Shown here: positions 1-8,592 of the stretch, piece after piece
Numbering within the stretch: position 1 is the first letter of the stretch
How the letters are laid out: the number at the start of each line of letters is the position of its first letter
NCBI GenBank assembly: GCA_030055515.1
Contig: JASFYI010000002.1
Location: forward strand, 127,290 to 191,289
Reading direction: 5' to 3'
Source: Methanolinea sp.
GTDB lineage: Archaea; Halobacteriota; Methanomicrobia; Methanomicrobiales; Methanospirillaceae
DNA length: 64,000 nucleotides
Made by a program: the position numbers and the translations under genes
The notes under the pieces: generated by a model
Told to the model about the DNA's origin: nothing
The model's input: only the letters and a program-made list of their open reading frames with translations
The model's database searches: none

Positions 1-196
1 CGCGGACGGTGCCTTCTACGTCTTCGTCCGCGTGGAGGGTGACGACATGGAGGTCGCGCGGCGCTGGCTCGAGGACCTCCACATCGCCGTCACCCCCGGG
101 AGCGCGTTCCACGCGCCGGGCTGGGAGAGGATCTCGTACGCGACCTCGATGGCAAACCTCGAGGAGGCGGTCCGCAGGTTCCGCCGGGCCTCCTGA
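1..196 (+). CDS. Class I/II aminotransferase, C-terminal fragment
   Basis: Only the last 64 codons lie in the window; the first complete codon is at base 2 and the TGA is at 194-196. The visible tail contains a PGSAF motif followed by an RISYA motif, the arginine-containing substrate-carboxylate region typical of PLP-dependent fold-type I aminotransferases of the aspartate/aromatic aminotransferase group. The PLP lysine lies upstream and is not visible, so the exact substrate cannot be given. The next 170 bases (197-367) hold no gene that I can support. Confidence 0.75.
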   Translation, partial: ADGAFYVFVRVEGDDMEVARRWLEDLHIAVTPGSAFHAPGWERISYATSMANLEEAVRRFRRAS

Positions 197-367
197 CCCT
201 CCCGCGACGCCGGGAGTGGGCCACGCGCGGTGCACTGCGGGGGAAAGACCACGGAGTCCCCCCCCCGCGTTCGCGAGGCGCGCGGGTGACGGGAGGGGAG
301 CACGGGGGAGAGTGCCGGCAGGCAGAGAGGGATTGATGGATCGGAAAATGCAGGGGGCTCGGCAGAT

Positions 368-474
368 ATGGTGAGGGAATGGTCGTGCATCCTCCTCTGT
401 GCGGCATGCATCGCGGGAGGCCTTGCTGCGGGGTTTCTCTGGGCGAGTGCGGGGAGTGCGGGGCCGACAGGGAC
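368..474 (+). other. Signal-peptide-coding segment out of frame with the acetolactate decarboxylase
   Basis: An ATG at 368 opens a frame that encodes a short basic start (MVREW), a long hydrophobic stretch rich in Leu, Ala, Cys and Gly, and a small-residue region, which together look like a Sec signal peptide or membrane anchor. This frame runs out of homology at about 474, exactly where the downstream frame (phase of base 379) starts to match acetolactate decarboxylase. Several G runs (about 451-464) sit at the junction, so loss of a single base, either real or a sequencing error, would explain the split. Confidence 0.55.
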
Positions 475-1173
475 ACACTCTTCCAGGTCTCCACGATCGG
501 GGCGCTCATGGAGGGCGACTACCGTGGCCACGTGACGTTTGGGGAGCTGAAAGGACACGGGGACTTCGGGATCGGGACGTTCGAGGCCCTCGACGGGGAG
601 ATGGTCGCGGTCGACGGGAGGTACTGGCAGGTCACTGCGGACGGGTGCGTCCACCCCGTGACGGACGGGATGGAAACACCGTTCGCGGCGGTCACGTTCT
701 TCGAGCCCGACATCGCCTTCACCATCCCGCGGGCGGAGAACTACAGCGACTTTTCGCGGCAGGTGAGAGAGGCCCTCCCCTCGGAGAACATGACGTACGC
801 CGTCAGGGTCAGGGGCGAGTTCCTCCGCGTGCTGGCACGGAGCGTTCCCCGGCAGGGGGAACCGTACCCCCGCCTCGCCGACGCGGTGAAGAACCAGTCG
901 GTCTTCCCGATCAACGGGACGAGGGGGGTCGCGGCAGGGTTCTACGTGCCGGAGTACGCGGGCGCGCTCAACGTCCCGGGATTCCACCTCCACTACATCG
1001 CGGACGACGGGACGAGGGGCGGGCACGTCCTCGACCTCTCGGCGGAAGGCGTGACCGTCGAGCTGGACGAGACACCGCGGTTCTGCCTTATTCTCGGGGG
1101 AGACGGCGGGGATGGGGGGAAGATCCCCCCTCCCGTTCGAGGAGAAGTTGAAAGAATCGAAAAAAGCGGTTGA
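379..1173 (+). CDS. budA: Alpha-acetolactate decarboxylase (5' end probably frameshifted)
   Basis: The enzyme converts (S)-alpha-acetolactate to (R)-acetoin with loss of CO2, using a bound zinc ion. The family signature is clear: FQVSTIGALMEGDY at about residues 35-48, GDFGIGTF at about 61-68, and the zinc-binding region with HLH (His203, His205) and GGH (His216). The first 30 residues read from the ATG at 379 are Cys/Gly-rich and look like an out-of-frame reading of a signal peptide that is present in the phase of 368. The native protein is therefore probably exported or membrane-anchored, with an interrupted N-terminus in this sequence. The homologous part itself has no visible lesion. Confidence 0.85.
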   Translation: MVVHPPLCGMHRGRPCCGVSLGECGECGADRDTLFQVSTIGALMEGDYRGHVTFGELKGHGDFGIGTFEALDGEMVAVDGRYWQVTADGCVHPVTDGMETPFAAVTFFEPDIAFTIPRAENYSDFSRQVREALPSENMTYAVRVRGEFLRVLARSVPRQGEPYPRLADAVKNQSVFPINGTRGVAAGFYVPEYAGALNVPGFHLHYIADDGTRGGHVLDLSAEGVTVELDETPRFCLILGGDGGDGGKIPPPVRGEVERIEKSG

Positions 1174-1359
1174 TTGGCCGAAAAATTCTCTCTCTCCCTC
1201 CCGTTCGGGCAAGGATCGAAAGATATTTTGTGTTTTGGGCGAAAAGACGAGGGAGGGAAGCATTCGGGGGCGACCGCCGCCGAGGAGCCGGATTCGGGGC
1301 CGCGTGCCGGGGGTGGCGGGAGAGGGGAATCCCGTGAGCCGCAACGGACGGTGGTGCGG

Positions 1360-2292
1360 GTGAGGACGATATACCGCGAGACGCAGGGGAGGCTGGAAGA
1401 GATCGGGACGCACGAGGAGGGCACGTGGATCAACCTCGTCAACCCCACGCCCGCCGAGATCGAGGAGACCGTCTCGTGGTTCCAGATCCCCCCAGATTTC
1501 CTGACCGACCCCCTCGACGTCGACGAGCGGGCCCGCGTGGAACGGGAGGAGGGGAGCATCCTCATCGTCCTGCGCACGCCCCACCGCGAACCCCCCGGGG
1601 CCGACATCCCCTACACCACTCTCCCGCTCGGGATCATCCTCACGCACAACGTGACGATCACCGTCTGCCTCACCGAGGTCGATCTCATCGCCGAGTTCCT
1701 CGAGGGGAAGGTGAGGAATTTCTCTCCCGCGAAACAGGGGAGGTTCGTCCTCCTCCTCTTCTACAGGAACACGCTCCTCTACATGCGGTACCTCCGGGAC
1801 ATCAACAGGATGACGGCGCAGGTCGAGCGGGCGCTCTACCGCGCGCTGAAGAACGAGGAGCTCATCCACCTCCTGAACCTCGAAAAAAGCCTCGTGTACT
1901 TCGTCACGTCGCTCCGGTCCAACGCCCTCATGCTCGAGAAGTTCAACGCGATCGCCTGCATCCGGATGAGCGAGGAAGACAGGGACCTCTTCGAGGACAT
2001 GGTCATCGAGAACAAGCAGGCCCTCGAGATGGCCAACATCTACTCGAGCATCCTCTCGGACATGATGGACGCGTTCGCGTCGGTCATCTCGAACAACCTC
2101 AACGTCATCATGAAGCTCCTCACGACCGTCACGATCATCCTCATGATCCCGACACTTGTCGCGAGCGTGTACGGGATGAACGTCGAGCTCCCGTTCCAGC
2201 ACACCCCATACGCGTTCCTCTTCACGATGGTCGTCTCCTTCATCCTCTCCGCGATAGGAATCGTCATCTTCTGGCGCAAGGAACTCATCTGA
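1360..2292 (+). CDS. corA: CorA-family divalent cation transporter
   Basis: This is a membrane channel or transporter for Mg2+ (possibly Co2+ or Ni2+) of the CorA family. The protein has a soluble N-terminal domain, long helices rich in charged residues, then two C-terminal membrane segments with the diagnostic YGMN motif (about residues 271-274) at the end of the first. From the GTG at 1360 it is 310 residues, normal for CorA. An open frame continues upstream to a TTG at 1174, but those 60 residues are low-complexity Gly/Arg/Ser and unlike CorA, so I prefer 1360 (GTG at 1351 and 1354 are alternatives). The AT-richer stretch at 1174-1250 may carry its promoter. Confidence 0.9.
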   Translation: MRTIYRETQGRLEEIGTHEEGTWINLVNPTPAEIEETVSWFQIPPDFLTDPLDVDERARVEREEGSILIVLRTPHREPPGADIPYTTLPLGIILTHNVTITVCLTEVDLIAEFLEGKVRNFSPAKQGRFVLLLFYRNTLLYMRYLRDINRMTAQVERALYRALKNEELIHLLNLEKSLVYFVTSLRSNALMLEKFNAIACIRMSEEDRDLFEDMVIENKQALEMANIYSSILSDMMDAFASVISNNLNVIMKLLTTVTIILMIPTLVASVYGMNVELPFQHTPYAFLFTMVVSFILSAIGIVIFWRKELI

Positions 2293-2314
2293 GCCCGCGG
2301 GATCCGGGAAAGCG

Positions 2315-2322
2315 CATATACG
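2315..2322 (+). promoter_or_regulatory. TATA box for the Yip1/CARDB/ABC cassette
   Basis: CATATACG lies in otherwise GC-rich sequence. Its centre is about 26 bases before the ATG at 2344, so transcription should start at or very near the start codon (leaderless). No Shine-Dalgarno sequence is seen before that ATG, which agrees. Confidence 0.5.
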
Positions 2323-2343
2323 GGTGGAACGCGAGTACGTACC

Positions 2344-3033
2344 ATGAAATCCGTCGCCGACCTCCTGTTCTCGCCGGGGCGCTTCTTTGCCGAGGGAGAG
2401 GGGAGAGAGCCGGGTCTCCTCGTGCCCGGCCTGATCGCGGTGGCCGGGGCATCCGTCTCGGCACTCGCCGCGTACGCGATGTCCCCCCTCTACCGGGAGA
2501 TGTTCGCACCCGCGGGTGCGGGGGAAGAGATGGGCATGGTCATCGGGGTGGCCGGGGCAGTCGGCGCGTTCGCGTTCTTCATCCTCGTCTGGTGGGTCCT
2601 CATGGCCTGCGCGTTCCACGTCGTCTCCATCCCCCTCGGGGGGCAGGGGAAGTTCTCCGGCACCCTCGCGGCGACGGGGTACGGGCTCCTGCCCGTTGTC
2701 GTGGGGAACGCCATCTCCTTCGCCGTGCTCCTCGCCACGCTCCCCTCCATCGCCGTGCCGGCCGTGAGGAACGTCCGAGACCCTTCAATCGTGCAGGAGG
2801 CAATCGCCGGGCTCCAGAGGGACCCCGCGATGCAGCAGTACACGCTCGCTGCCACGGTGATCTCGGTCATATTCCTCGCGTGGAGTGCGAATATCTGGAT
2901 CTTCGGCGTGGGACACGCCCGGAAACTCAAGACGAGGGACGCGGTCGTCACGGTCCTCGTGCCGGCGGGCATCATGGCCGCGTTTTCCATCGGCTCCTAC
3001 GTGACAGGGGCCCTCGCGGCCGGGGGGTCGTAG
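2344..3033 (+). CDS. Yip1-domain membrane protein
   Basis: A 229-residue integral membrane protein with an amphipathic start containing LLFSPGRFF (around residues 7-15), a hallmark of archaeal and bacterial Yip1-domain (PF04893-like) proteins, followed by about five hydrophobic segments. No catalytic residues are apparent. It is the first gene of a probable operon: six bases separate its stop from the exported CARDB-like protein, which in turn overlaps an ABC ATPase and permease. The arrangement suggests an accessory membrane component of that MacB-like system, although the function is unknown. The second, paralogous cassette at 26.4-29.6 kb has no such gene. Confidence 0.7.
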   Translation: MKSVADLLFSPGRFFAEGEGREPGLLVPGLIAVAGASVSALAAYAMSPLYREMFAPAGAGEEMGMVIGVAGAVGAFAFFILVWWVLMACAFHVVSIPLGGQGKFSGTLAATGYGLLPVVVGNAISFAVLLATLPSIAVPAVRNVRDPSIVQEAIAGLQRDPAMQQYTLAATVISVIFLAWSANIWIFGVGHARKLKTRDAVVTVLVPAGIMAAFSIGSYVTGALAAGGS

Positions 3034-3038
3034 GGAGC

Positions 3039-4208
3039 ATGCCGCGCGCCGCCACTGCCGCCGCCATCGCCGTCGCCGTCACCCTCCTCCTCGCCGTCCC
3101 GCTCGCGGCCGCCGCCGAGCAGGTGCAGGCGGGGACCACGGGCGCCGCGCAGGTGATGGTCACGAACGTCACCGTCAGCCCCGAGGTCTTCATGCCGGGC
3201 GATTCCGGCACGATCACGGTGGAGGTCGTGAACAACGGGGCCCAAAGCGTCGCGATACGCCGGGCGACGCTCTACGACGAGAAGATCCGCGTCGCGTCGC
3301 TCCCGTACGAGACCACGATGTACCTCGGCGCGGGGAACAGGATGCGTTTCACCTTCACGGTGAGGGCTTCCGTCCCCGAGGGGATCTACTACCCGGTCTT
3401 CTCGCTCGACTTCCGCGACGCGGGCTACCTCCGGTACCCCGTGAAGCTCCGCGTCCAGGACCAGCCCCTCGCGCTCGCGGTCCTCTCGAAGCCCGACGTC
3501 TTCGAGGGGGAGAAGAGGGAGAAGGTCGAGATCCTCGTGGGGAACCCCCGCGACAACACCCTCTCCGGGATCACGGTCACCCCCACGGGGGAGGGGATCG
3601 ACGCGACCCCCTCGCAGGCGTTCGTCGGGTCGCTCGCCCCCGACCAGTCCCAGAAGGTCACGTTCCTGGTCACGCCCCGGTCCTCGGCGACGCTCGAGTT
3701 CCGCGCCGACTACTACAACGGGATCAACCCCCACACCGAGGCGATCAGGGTCCCGGTCACCGTGGGGAGGAGCAAGCTCCGCGCCGAGCCGGTCATCTCG
3801 AACGTCCGCGTGGAGAGGTCGGGCACGACCTACACGCTCACGGGTGACGTCACGAACGCGGGCCTCGAGCCCGCAAACGCCGTGATCGTCACGGTGGGGG
3901 AGGGGGCGGTCCCCCGGGACCCCTACCGGCAGTACGTCGTGGGGACGCTCCAGCCCGACGATTTCGCCGGTTTCGAGGTGACATTCTCGGCCGCGGGCAA
4001 CGAGACCCGCGTCCCCGTCGTGGTCACCCACAAGGATACCGACGGGAACACCTACACCACGGTCTTCCCCGTCGACCTCCCGGCCGCCGGGTCCCGCGCG
4101 GAGGGGGAGGGCCCGGGGCAGGGATTCCCGTACCTTGTCGCGGGAGTGATCGCGGCGTCCGCGGCGGTCGTCTGCGGGGCGGTGTGGTATTCCTGGAGAA
4201 GGCGATGA
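3039..4208 (+). CDS. Exported CARDB-like membrane-anchored protein (cassette 1)
   Basis: The 389-residue protein starts with an Ala/Leu-rich signal peptide (about 1-26), continues with tandem beta-sandwich, CARDB/NEW3-like repeats (motifs such as GDSGTITVEVVNNG and GDVTNAGLEPA), and ends in a single hydrophobic segment followed by RRR, so it should sit outside the cell anchored at its C-terminus. It is clearly paralogous to the protein at 26425-27675. Its stop codon overlaps the start of the ATPase gene (ATGA). By position it may be the extracytoplasmic partner of the MacB-type transporter, in the role taken by membrane-fusion proteins in bacteria; that role is inferred. Confidence 0.75.
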   Translation: MPRAATAAAIAVAVTLLLAVPLAAAAEQVQAGTTGAAQVMVTNVTVSPEVFMPGDSGTITVEVVNNGAQSVAIRRATLYDEKIRVASLPYETTMYLGAGNRMRFTFTVRASVPEGIYYPVFSLDFRDAGYLRYPVKLRVQDQPLALAVLSKPDVFEGEKREKVEILVGNPRDNTLSGITVTPTGEGIDATPSQAFVGSLAPDQSQKVTFLVTPRSSATLEFRADYYNGINPHTEAIRVPVTVGRSKLRAEPVISNVRVERSGTTYTLTGDVTNAGLEPANAVIVTVGEGAVPRDPYRQYVVGTLQPDDFAGFEVTFSAAGNETRVPVVVTHKDTDGNTYTTVFPVDLPAAGSRAEGEGPGQGFPYLVAGVIAASAAVVCGAVWYSWRRR

Positions 4209-4894
4209 GCGGGGGAGGGGCACGTGACCCGGTCATCAGGTTCCGGGACGTGACCAAGGTCTACCCGCTCCCGGCCGGCGACGTGGTCGCGCTCGACCAC
4301 GTGACCCTCGACGTCGAGCCCGGGGACTTCATCGCGGTCATGGGACCTTCCGGGTCGGGCAAGTCGACCCTCCTCAACCTCATGGGCTGCATGGACACCC
4401 CCACCTCCGGGTACCTCGGGATCAAGGGCAGGGACGTGGGGAGCATGTCCGACGACGAGCTCACGGTCCTCCGCAGGGACCACATCGGGTTCATCTTCCA
4501 GCAGTTCAACCTCATCCCCCTCCTCACGGCGCTCGAGAACGTGGCGTACCCCTACGTCCTGAAGACCGGGATCCGCGACTGCACCGCGCACTGCGCGGAA
4601 GTCCTCAGGGCAATGGACCTCGACCCGTCCCTCTACTCGCACAGGCCGGCGGAGCTCTCGGGGGGGCAGCAGCAGCGCGTCGCGATCGCCCGCGCCCTCG
4701 TGAACGATCCCGAGATCCTCCTCGCCGACGAGCCGACGGGGAACCTCGACACGCGGACGGGCTCGGCCATCATGGAACTCCTCAAGGAGCTGAACGAGGA
4801 CCGCGGGAAGACCATCGTCATGGTCACCCACGACCCGAACGTCGCCCGGTTCGCCCACCGGACGATACGGCTCGTGGACGGGAGGATCGCGTGA
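4205..4894 (+). CDS. MacB/LolD-type ABC transporter ATPase (cassette 1)
   Basis: A 229-residue cytoplasmic nucleotide-binding subunit with Walker A GPSGSGKST (47-55), signature LSGGQQQR (151-158), Walker B ILLADE (171-176) and the switch histidine His209. The sequence FNLIPLLTALENV is typical of the MacB/LolD/FtsE subgroup, which drives mechanotransmission rather than classical substrate import. The ATG at 4205 overlaps the previous stop and has a GGAG eight bases upstream; an upstream ATG at 4184 is less likely. The partner permease follows 22 bases downstream. Confidence 0.93.
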   Translation: MSGGGARDPVIRFRDVTKVYPLPAGDVVALDHVTLDVEPGDFIAVMGPSGSGKSTLLNLMGCMDTPTSGYLGIKGRDVGSMSDDELTVLRRDHIGFIFQQFNLIPLLTALENVAYPYVLKTGIRDCTAHCAEVLRAMDLDPSLYSHRPAELSGGQQQRVAIARALVNDPEILLADEPTGNLDTRTGSAIMELLKELNEDRGKTIVMVTHDPNVARFAHRTIRLVDGRIA

Positions 4895-4916
4895 GCGGGA
4901 GGTGACGGGGTTTCCC

Positions 4917-6083
4917 ATGCAGGTCTCGCTCTTCTTCGACTTCGCGAGGAGGAACCTCCGGCGCCACTGGCTCCGGTCCCTCCTTGCCATCGTCGGGATC
5001 GTCATCGGCGTGACCGCGATCGTCTCGATGGGCATCCTCGGCAACAGTCTCGTGCTCGCGATCTCCGACAGCCTCTCTGCCGTGGGGGACAGCATCATCG
5101 TGGTGCCCCACGCGGGAGGGGGCCCCATGATGACCTACGCGGCGAGCGAGGGGATCACGGAGCGCCAGCTCGAACAGATCCGGAGGGCGGTCTCCCCCAA
5201 CCCCACGATCCCCGTGTACTCGGGGAGCGCGCGGATGAGGATAGGCGCGGAGGACACCGTCGGGGTGGTGTACGGCCTGCGCCCCGACGACATCCCCACC
5301 CTCCTCGAGGTGGAGGAGGGCACGTACCTCAGGGGGAGCTCGGGGGCGATGGCGGGTGCCCGGTTCGCGAGGGAGCACGACCTGCGGGTCGGCTCGCGCA
5401 TCACCGTGAAGGACAAGGGCACCCTGCGCGTCGTCGGGATCATCAGGGAGAGGGGGATGGGCTTTGACATCAACCCTGACTACGGCATCGTCGTGGACAG
5501 CGGGTGGTACAAGCAGGCATTCGACAAGGAGGACTACGACCTCGTCATCGTGAAGGTGCGGGACCTCCCGCGGATAGGGGCGGTCAAGGAGGCGATCGAG
5601 AAGCAGCTCAACCGCCGGGAGACGGTCGTGGATGCCATCGATACGAGGGCGATCCTCGAGACGATACTGGACACATTCGGGAGGATATCGATGTTCACCA
5701 CCGCGATCGGCGGGATCTCGCTCATCGTCGCGGGCGTGAGCATCCTCAACATCATGATGATGTCGGTGACGGAGAGGACGAAGGAGATTGGTATCCTCCG
5801 GAGCATCGGGACGCGCAGGAACGAGATCCTCGCCATGTTCCTCTTCGAGGCCCTCATCCTCGGGATCGTCGGGAGCACCATCGGGGGGGTGGCGAGCATC
5901 TTCGGCGGGTACGCCGTGAGCGTCCTCATGATCCGGACGGCCGAATACCTCTTCGTCCCCTCGAGCATGGTCCACGTCCTCTACGGCGTCGGGTTCGGGG
6001 TGGGAACGAGCCTCCTCTCCGGCCTCTACCCCGCGTGGAAGGCCGCGAACCTGAACCCGATAGAGGCGCTGCGGCACGAGTGA
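4917..6083 (+). CDS. MacB-like ABC transporter permease (cassette 1)
   Basis: A 388-residue permease with the MacB_PCD plus FtsX topology: one N-terminal membrane helix (about 15-40, with the GIVIGVTAIVSM core), a large extracytoplasmic domain (about 41-265), then three C-terminal helices including MMMSVTERTKEIGILRSIG, the coupling region shared by the family. It ends with the family's YPAWKAANLNPIEALR box. I chose ATG 4917, preceded by GGAGGTGA at 4897-4904, over the in-frame GTG at 4902. It forms a transporter with the ATPase just upstream; the substrate is unknown. Confidence 0.9.
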   Translation: MQVSLFFDFARRNLRRHWLRSLLAIVGIVIGVTAIVSMGILGNSLVLAISDSLSAVGDSIIVVPHAGGGPMMTYAASEGITERQLEQIRRAVSPNPTIPVYSGSARMRIGAEDTVGVVYGLRPDDIPTLLEVEEGTYLRGSSGAMAGARFAREHDLRVGSRITVKDKGTLRVVGIIRERGMGFDINPDYGIVVDSGWYKQAFDKEDYDLVIVKVRDLPRIGAVKEAIEKQLNRRETVVDAIDTRAILETILDTFGRISMFTTAIGGISLIVAGVSILNIMMMSVTERTKEIGILRSIGTRRNEILAMFLFEALILGIVGSTIGGVASIFGGYAVSVLMIRTAEYLFVPSSMVHVLYGVGFGVGTSLLSGLYPAWKAANLNPIEALRHE

Positions 6084-6117
6084 GGTATCTCCCCGTGGCC
6101 GGCCCGCGAAACCGCCC

Positions 6118-7548
6118 TCACCGGCCCACGAGGAGGGCCCTCGTCCTCGTGTAGGAGAGGAGCGCCTCCGACCCGTTCTCGCGCCCGAGCCCCGACGACT
6201 TCACCCCGCCGAAGGGGATCTCGGGCGGGAGGCTCAAGTGGCGGTTGACCCAGACGACCCCTGCCCTTACCCGGGCGAAGACCTCGCGGGCGACATTGAG
6301 GTCACGGGTCCAGACGGAGGCGCCGAGGCCAAAGCGCGTCTCGTTCGCGTGCCGGATGGCGGTATCGAGGTCGTGGACCGGCATGACGGGCAGGACGGGG
6401 CCGAAGACCTCCTCGCGGAGGAGCGCGGACTCCGGGTGCAGGTCGGTGACGACCGTGGGGGCGAAGAACGAGCCCCTGTCGTACGCGGGGCCGCGGAGGG
6501 GTCCCCCTCCCGTCACGACGATTCCCTCCCCCTTCCGCCTGAACTCCTCCACGAGGGCCGCGATCGCGGCACGCTGTTCCTGCCCGCAGAGCGGGCCCAT
6601 CTCGACACCCTCGTCGAGGCCGTTTCCCACGCGGAGGGCCGCGACCCGCGCCGCGAGCCTCCTGAGGAACTCCGGGAATATCGCCTCGTGGACGAAGAGG
6701 CGCTTGACCGCGGTGCAGGTCTGGCCGGCGTTGTAGAACCGCCCGCGCACCGCCCCCGCGACCGCGCTCCCGATATCGGCGTCCTTCCAGACGATCATCG
6801 GGTCCGAACCCCCGAGCTCGAGCGTGAGCTCCTTGAGGGTGCCGGCGGCGAGCTCCCGGACCCGCAGGCCGGTCGCGACGTTGCCCGTGAAGGAGACCTT
6901 CGCGATCTCCGGGTGGCGGACGATCGCTTCCCCGACGACTTCCCCCCTCCCGGTGACGACGTTGAGGACTCCGGGGGGGAGGCCCGCCTCCTCGAGCGTC
7001 CGCGCGAGCGTGATGGCAGAGAGGGGCGTCCGTGCCGCCGGCTTGAGGACGAGCGTGTTGCCGGCGAGGAGGGCCGGGGCAACCTTCCACGCCATGAGGA
7101 GGGCCGGCATGTTCCACGGGATGATGGCCCCGCAGACGCCGAGGGGCTCCCGCGCGACGACCGCGTCGCCGGTCTCCCCGAGCGGGACGTACTCGCCGGT
7201 CAGCGTGCCCGAGATCGCGGCGTAGTACTCGAGGACGTGGGCAAACCCCCTGACCTCGTCCGTGGACTCCCGCAGGGGCTTTCCCTGCTCCGCGGTGAGG
7301 AGGCGGGCTATCTCCCCGTGTCTCTCCCGCACGAGGGACGCGCCCCGGAGGAGGATCTGGCCGCGCTCGCGTGCCATGCGGGAGGCCCACCCCGGAAAGG
7401 CATCGGCGGCCGCCTCGACCGCGTCGTCGACGTCGTCCCCCGTCCCCTCCGGCACCCTCTCGATCTCCTCGCCCGTGGCCGGGTTCGTGACCTCCATCCA
7501 CCGGTCGTCGGCACCGGCCACGTCCCTGCCGCCGATTCTCATCTGCAT
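6118..7548 (-). CDS. NAD(P)-dependent aldehyde dehydrogenase
   Basis: A full-length 476-residue aldehyde dehydrogenase superfamily enzyme. Key residues are present: PWN with Asn146, the general base Glu244 in LELGG, and the nucleophile Cys278 in NAGQTC; the C-terminus has the PFGGVKSSGLGRE motif. It resembles the lactaldehyde/succinate-semialdehyde group; in methanogens one member (CofA) oxidises lactaldehyde for coenzyme F420 synthesis, but the substrate here cannot be fixed from sequence. The gene is transcribed convergently with the permease. ATG at 7548 or 7542 could start it. Confidence 0.88.
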   Translation of the reverse strand: MQMRIGGRDVAGADDRWMEVTNPATGEEIERVPEGTGDDVDDAVEAAADAFPGWASRMARERGQILLRGASLVRERHGEIARLLTAEQGKPLRESTDEVRGFAHVLEYYAAISGTLTGEYVPLGETGDAVVAREPLGVCGAIIPWNMPALLMAWKVAPALLAGNTLVLKPAARTPLSAITLARTLEEAGLPPGVLNVVTGRGEVVGEAIVRHPEIAKVSFTGNVATGLRVRELAAGTLKELTLELGGSDPMIVWKDADIGSAVAGAVRGRFYNAGQTCTAVKRLFVHEAIFPEFLRRLAARVAALRVGNGLDEGVEMGPLCGQEQRAAIAALVEEFRRKGEGIVVTGGGPLRGPAYDRGSFFAPTVVTDLHPESALLREEVFGPVLPVMPVHDLDTAIRHANETRFGLGASVWTRDLNVAREVFARVRAGVVWVNRHLSLPPEIPFGGVKSSGLGRENGSEALLSYTRTRALLVGR

Positions 7549-7636
7549 GATGCAGGGGTGGCGACCTTCACCATATTATACCTTGAGCAATGCCTCGAGC
7601 AATATCGGGCGCGGCGGCGCGGGAGGGAGGCCGACC

Positions 7637-8014
7637 TCACTTCCCCGCGAGCAGTCCCGCGAGCAGTCCCGCGAGCCTCCGCACCACCGGGGAGGGATCG
7701 GAGAGGAGAGGGGGGAGGACCGATCCCGCGCCGGCCTCGCGGACCTCGCGCGCGTAGCCGGCCCCGGCGAGCCACGCGAGGGAGCGGAGCGCGGCGATCC
7801 TCGTTGCATCGTCGGCGTCCCGGCAGGCGGAGAGGAGGAGGGGGATCCCCCCCGCGGAGATGAATGCCGGCGCCGCGTTGTCCGTCGACGAGAGGAAGGC
7901 GGGGAGCCGGGAGAGGAGCCTCCGCTTCGAGACGCGGTCGTTCCCCTCGATCGCCCTCTCGAGGCCGCAGGCGACCTGTTCCCCCTCCCCGCCGGGAAAG
8001 CCGTCCCCGGTCAT
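7637..8014 (-). CDS. Small HEAT/armadillo-repeat-like protein
   Basis: A 125-residue, Ala/Leu-rich all-helical protein with a repeat-like pattern (FISAGGIPLLLSACRDAD, then ATRIAALRSLAWLAG, then LLSDPSPVVRRLAGLL) resembling armadillo or HEAT repeats. It probably mediates a protein contact; no catalytic residue is visible. The ATG at 8014 is preceded directly by a strong Shine-Dalgarno sequence (GGGAGGGAG), supporting a real gene. It is divergent from the phosphodiesterase gene, with which it shares an 80-base promoter region. Confidence 0.6.
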   Translation of the reverse strand: MTGDGFPGGEGEQVACGLERAIEGNDRVSKRRLLSRLPAFLSSTDNAAPAFISAGGIPLLLSACRDADDATRIAALRSLAWLAGAGYAREVREAGAGSVLPPLLSDPSPVVRRLAGLLAGLLAGK

Positions 8015-8052
8015 CTCCCTCCCGGTTCCCTGCCGCGGGAGATAAGGCTTCC

Positions 8053-8060
8053 CTTTATGT
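8053..8060. promoter_or_regulatory. TATA-like element between two divergent genes
   Basis: CTTTATGT lies in the 80-base divergent spacer, about 38 bases before the ATG at 8095 and, on the other strand (ACATAAAG), about 43 bases before the ATG at 8014. It could serve either or both genes, each of which also has a Shine-Dalgarno sequence. Confidence 0.4.
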
Positions 8061-8094
8061 GCGGGGAACGCGAGTCTGGGAGGGAGGTTACGGC

Positions 8095-8592
8095 ATGAGA
8101 ATCGGGATCATGGCAGACTCACACGACCACGTCCCGCGCATCCGGGAGGCGGTGGGGGTATTCGCCCGGGAGGGGGTGGACCTCGTCCTCCACGCGGGCG
8201 ATTTCATCGCGCCGTTCGTCATCCCGGAGATCGCGAGGGTCGGCGTCCCCGTCGTGGGGGTCTTCGGGAACAACGACGGCGACTGCCCCCTCCTCCTCTC
8301 CCGCAGCAGGGAACAGGGGAACGTCGAGATCAGGGGGTACTTCGCGGAACTGGAGTACGGCGGCAGGAGGATCGCGCTGCTCCACGGGCACGACAGGGAG
8401 AGGCTCGCGGAGTGCATGGAGTCGGGCCACTACGACGTGGTGGTCCACGGGCACACGCACCAGTACGGGATCGGGTCCGCGGGCAAAACTCTCTCCGTCA
8501 ACCCCGGGGAATTGTGCGGCTACCTCACGGGGAACCCGACCGTCGCGATCTACGAGACCGGGAGCGGGACCGCGCGGATTGTCCCCCTCTAG
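8095..8592 (+). CDS. YfcE/MJ0936-type metallophosphodiesterase
   Basis: A 165-residue calcineurin-like phosphoesterase. The metal-ligand motifs are all present: DSH (Asp8, His10), GD (Asp36), GNND (58-61), HGH (97-99) and HGHTH (118-122), followed by NPGE. The archaeal homologue MJ0936 hydrolyses phosphodiesters with Ni2+ or Mn2+; the physiological substrate is not known. GGGAGG about nine bases upstream supports ATG 8095, although the frame is open further upstream. Confidence 0.9.
   Translation: MRIGIMADSHDHVPRIREAVGVFAREGVDLVLHAGDFIAPFVIPEIARVGVPVVGVFGNNDGDCPLLLSRSREQGNVEIRGYFAELEYGGRRIALLHGHDRERLAECMESGHYDVVVHGHTHQYGIGSAGKTLSVNPGELCGYLTGNPTVAIYETGSGTARIVPL

Noticed and set aside
1174-1359. 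Extension of CorA to a TTG at 1174
   Set aside because: The 60 extra residues are Gly/Ser/Arg-rich and unlike the family; CorA length is normal from 1360.
16-2619. Antisense open frame of about 870 codons over budA and corA
   Set aside because: Same artefact: no domain, charged low-complexity composition and no start context.
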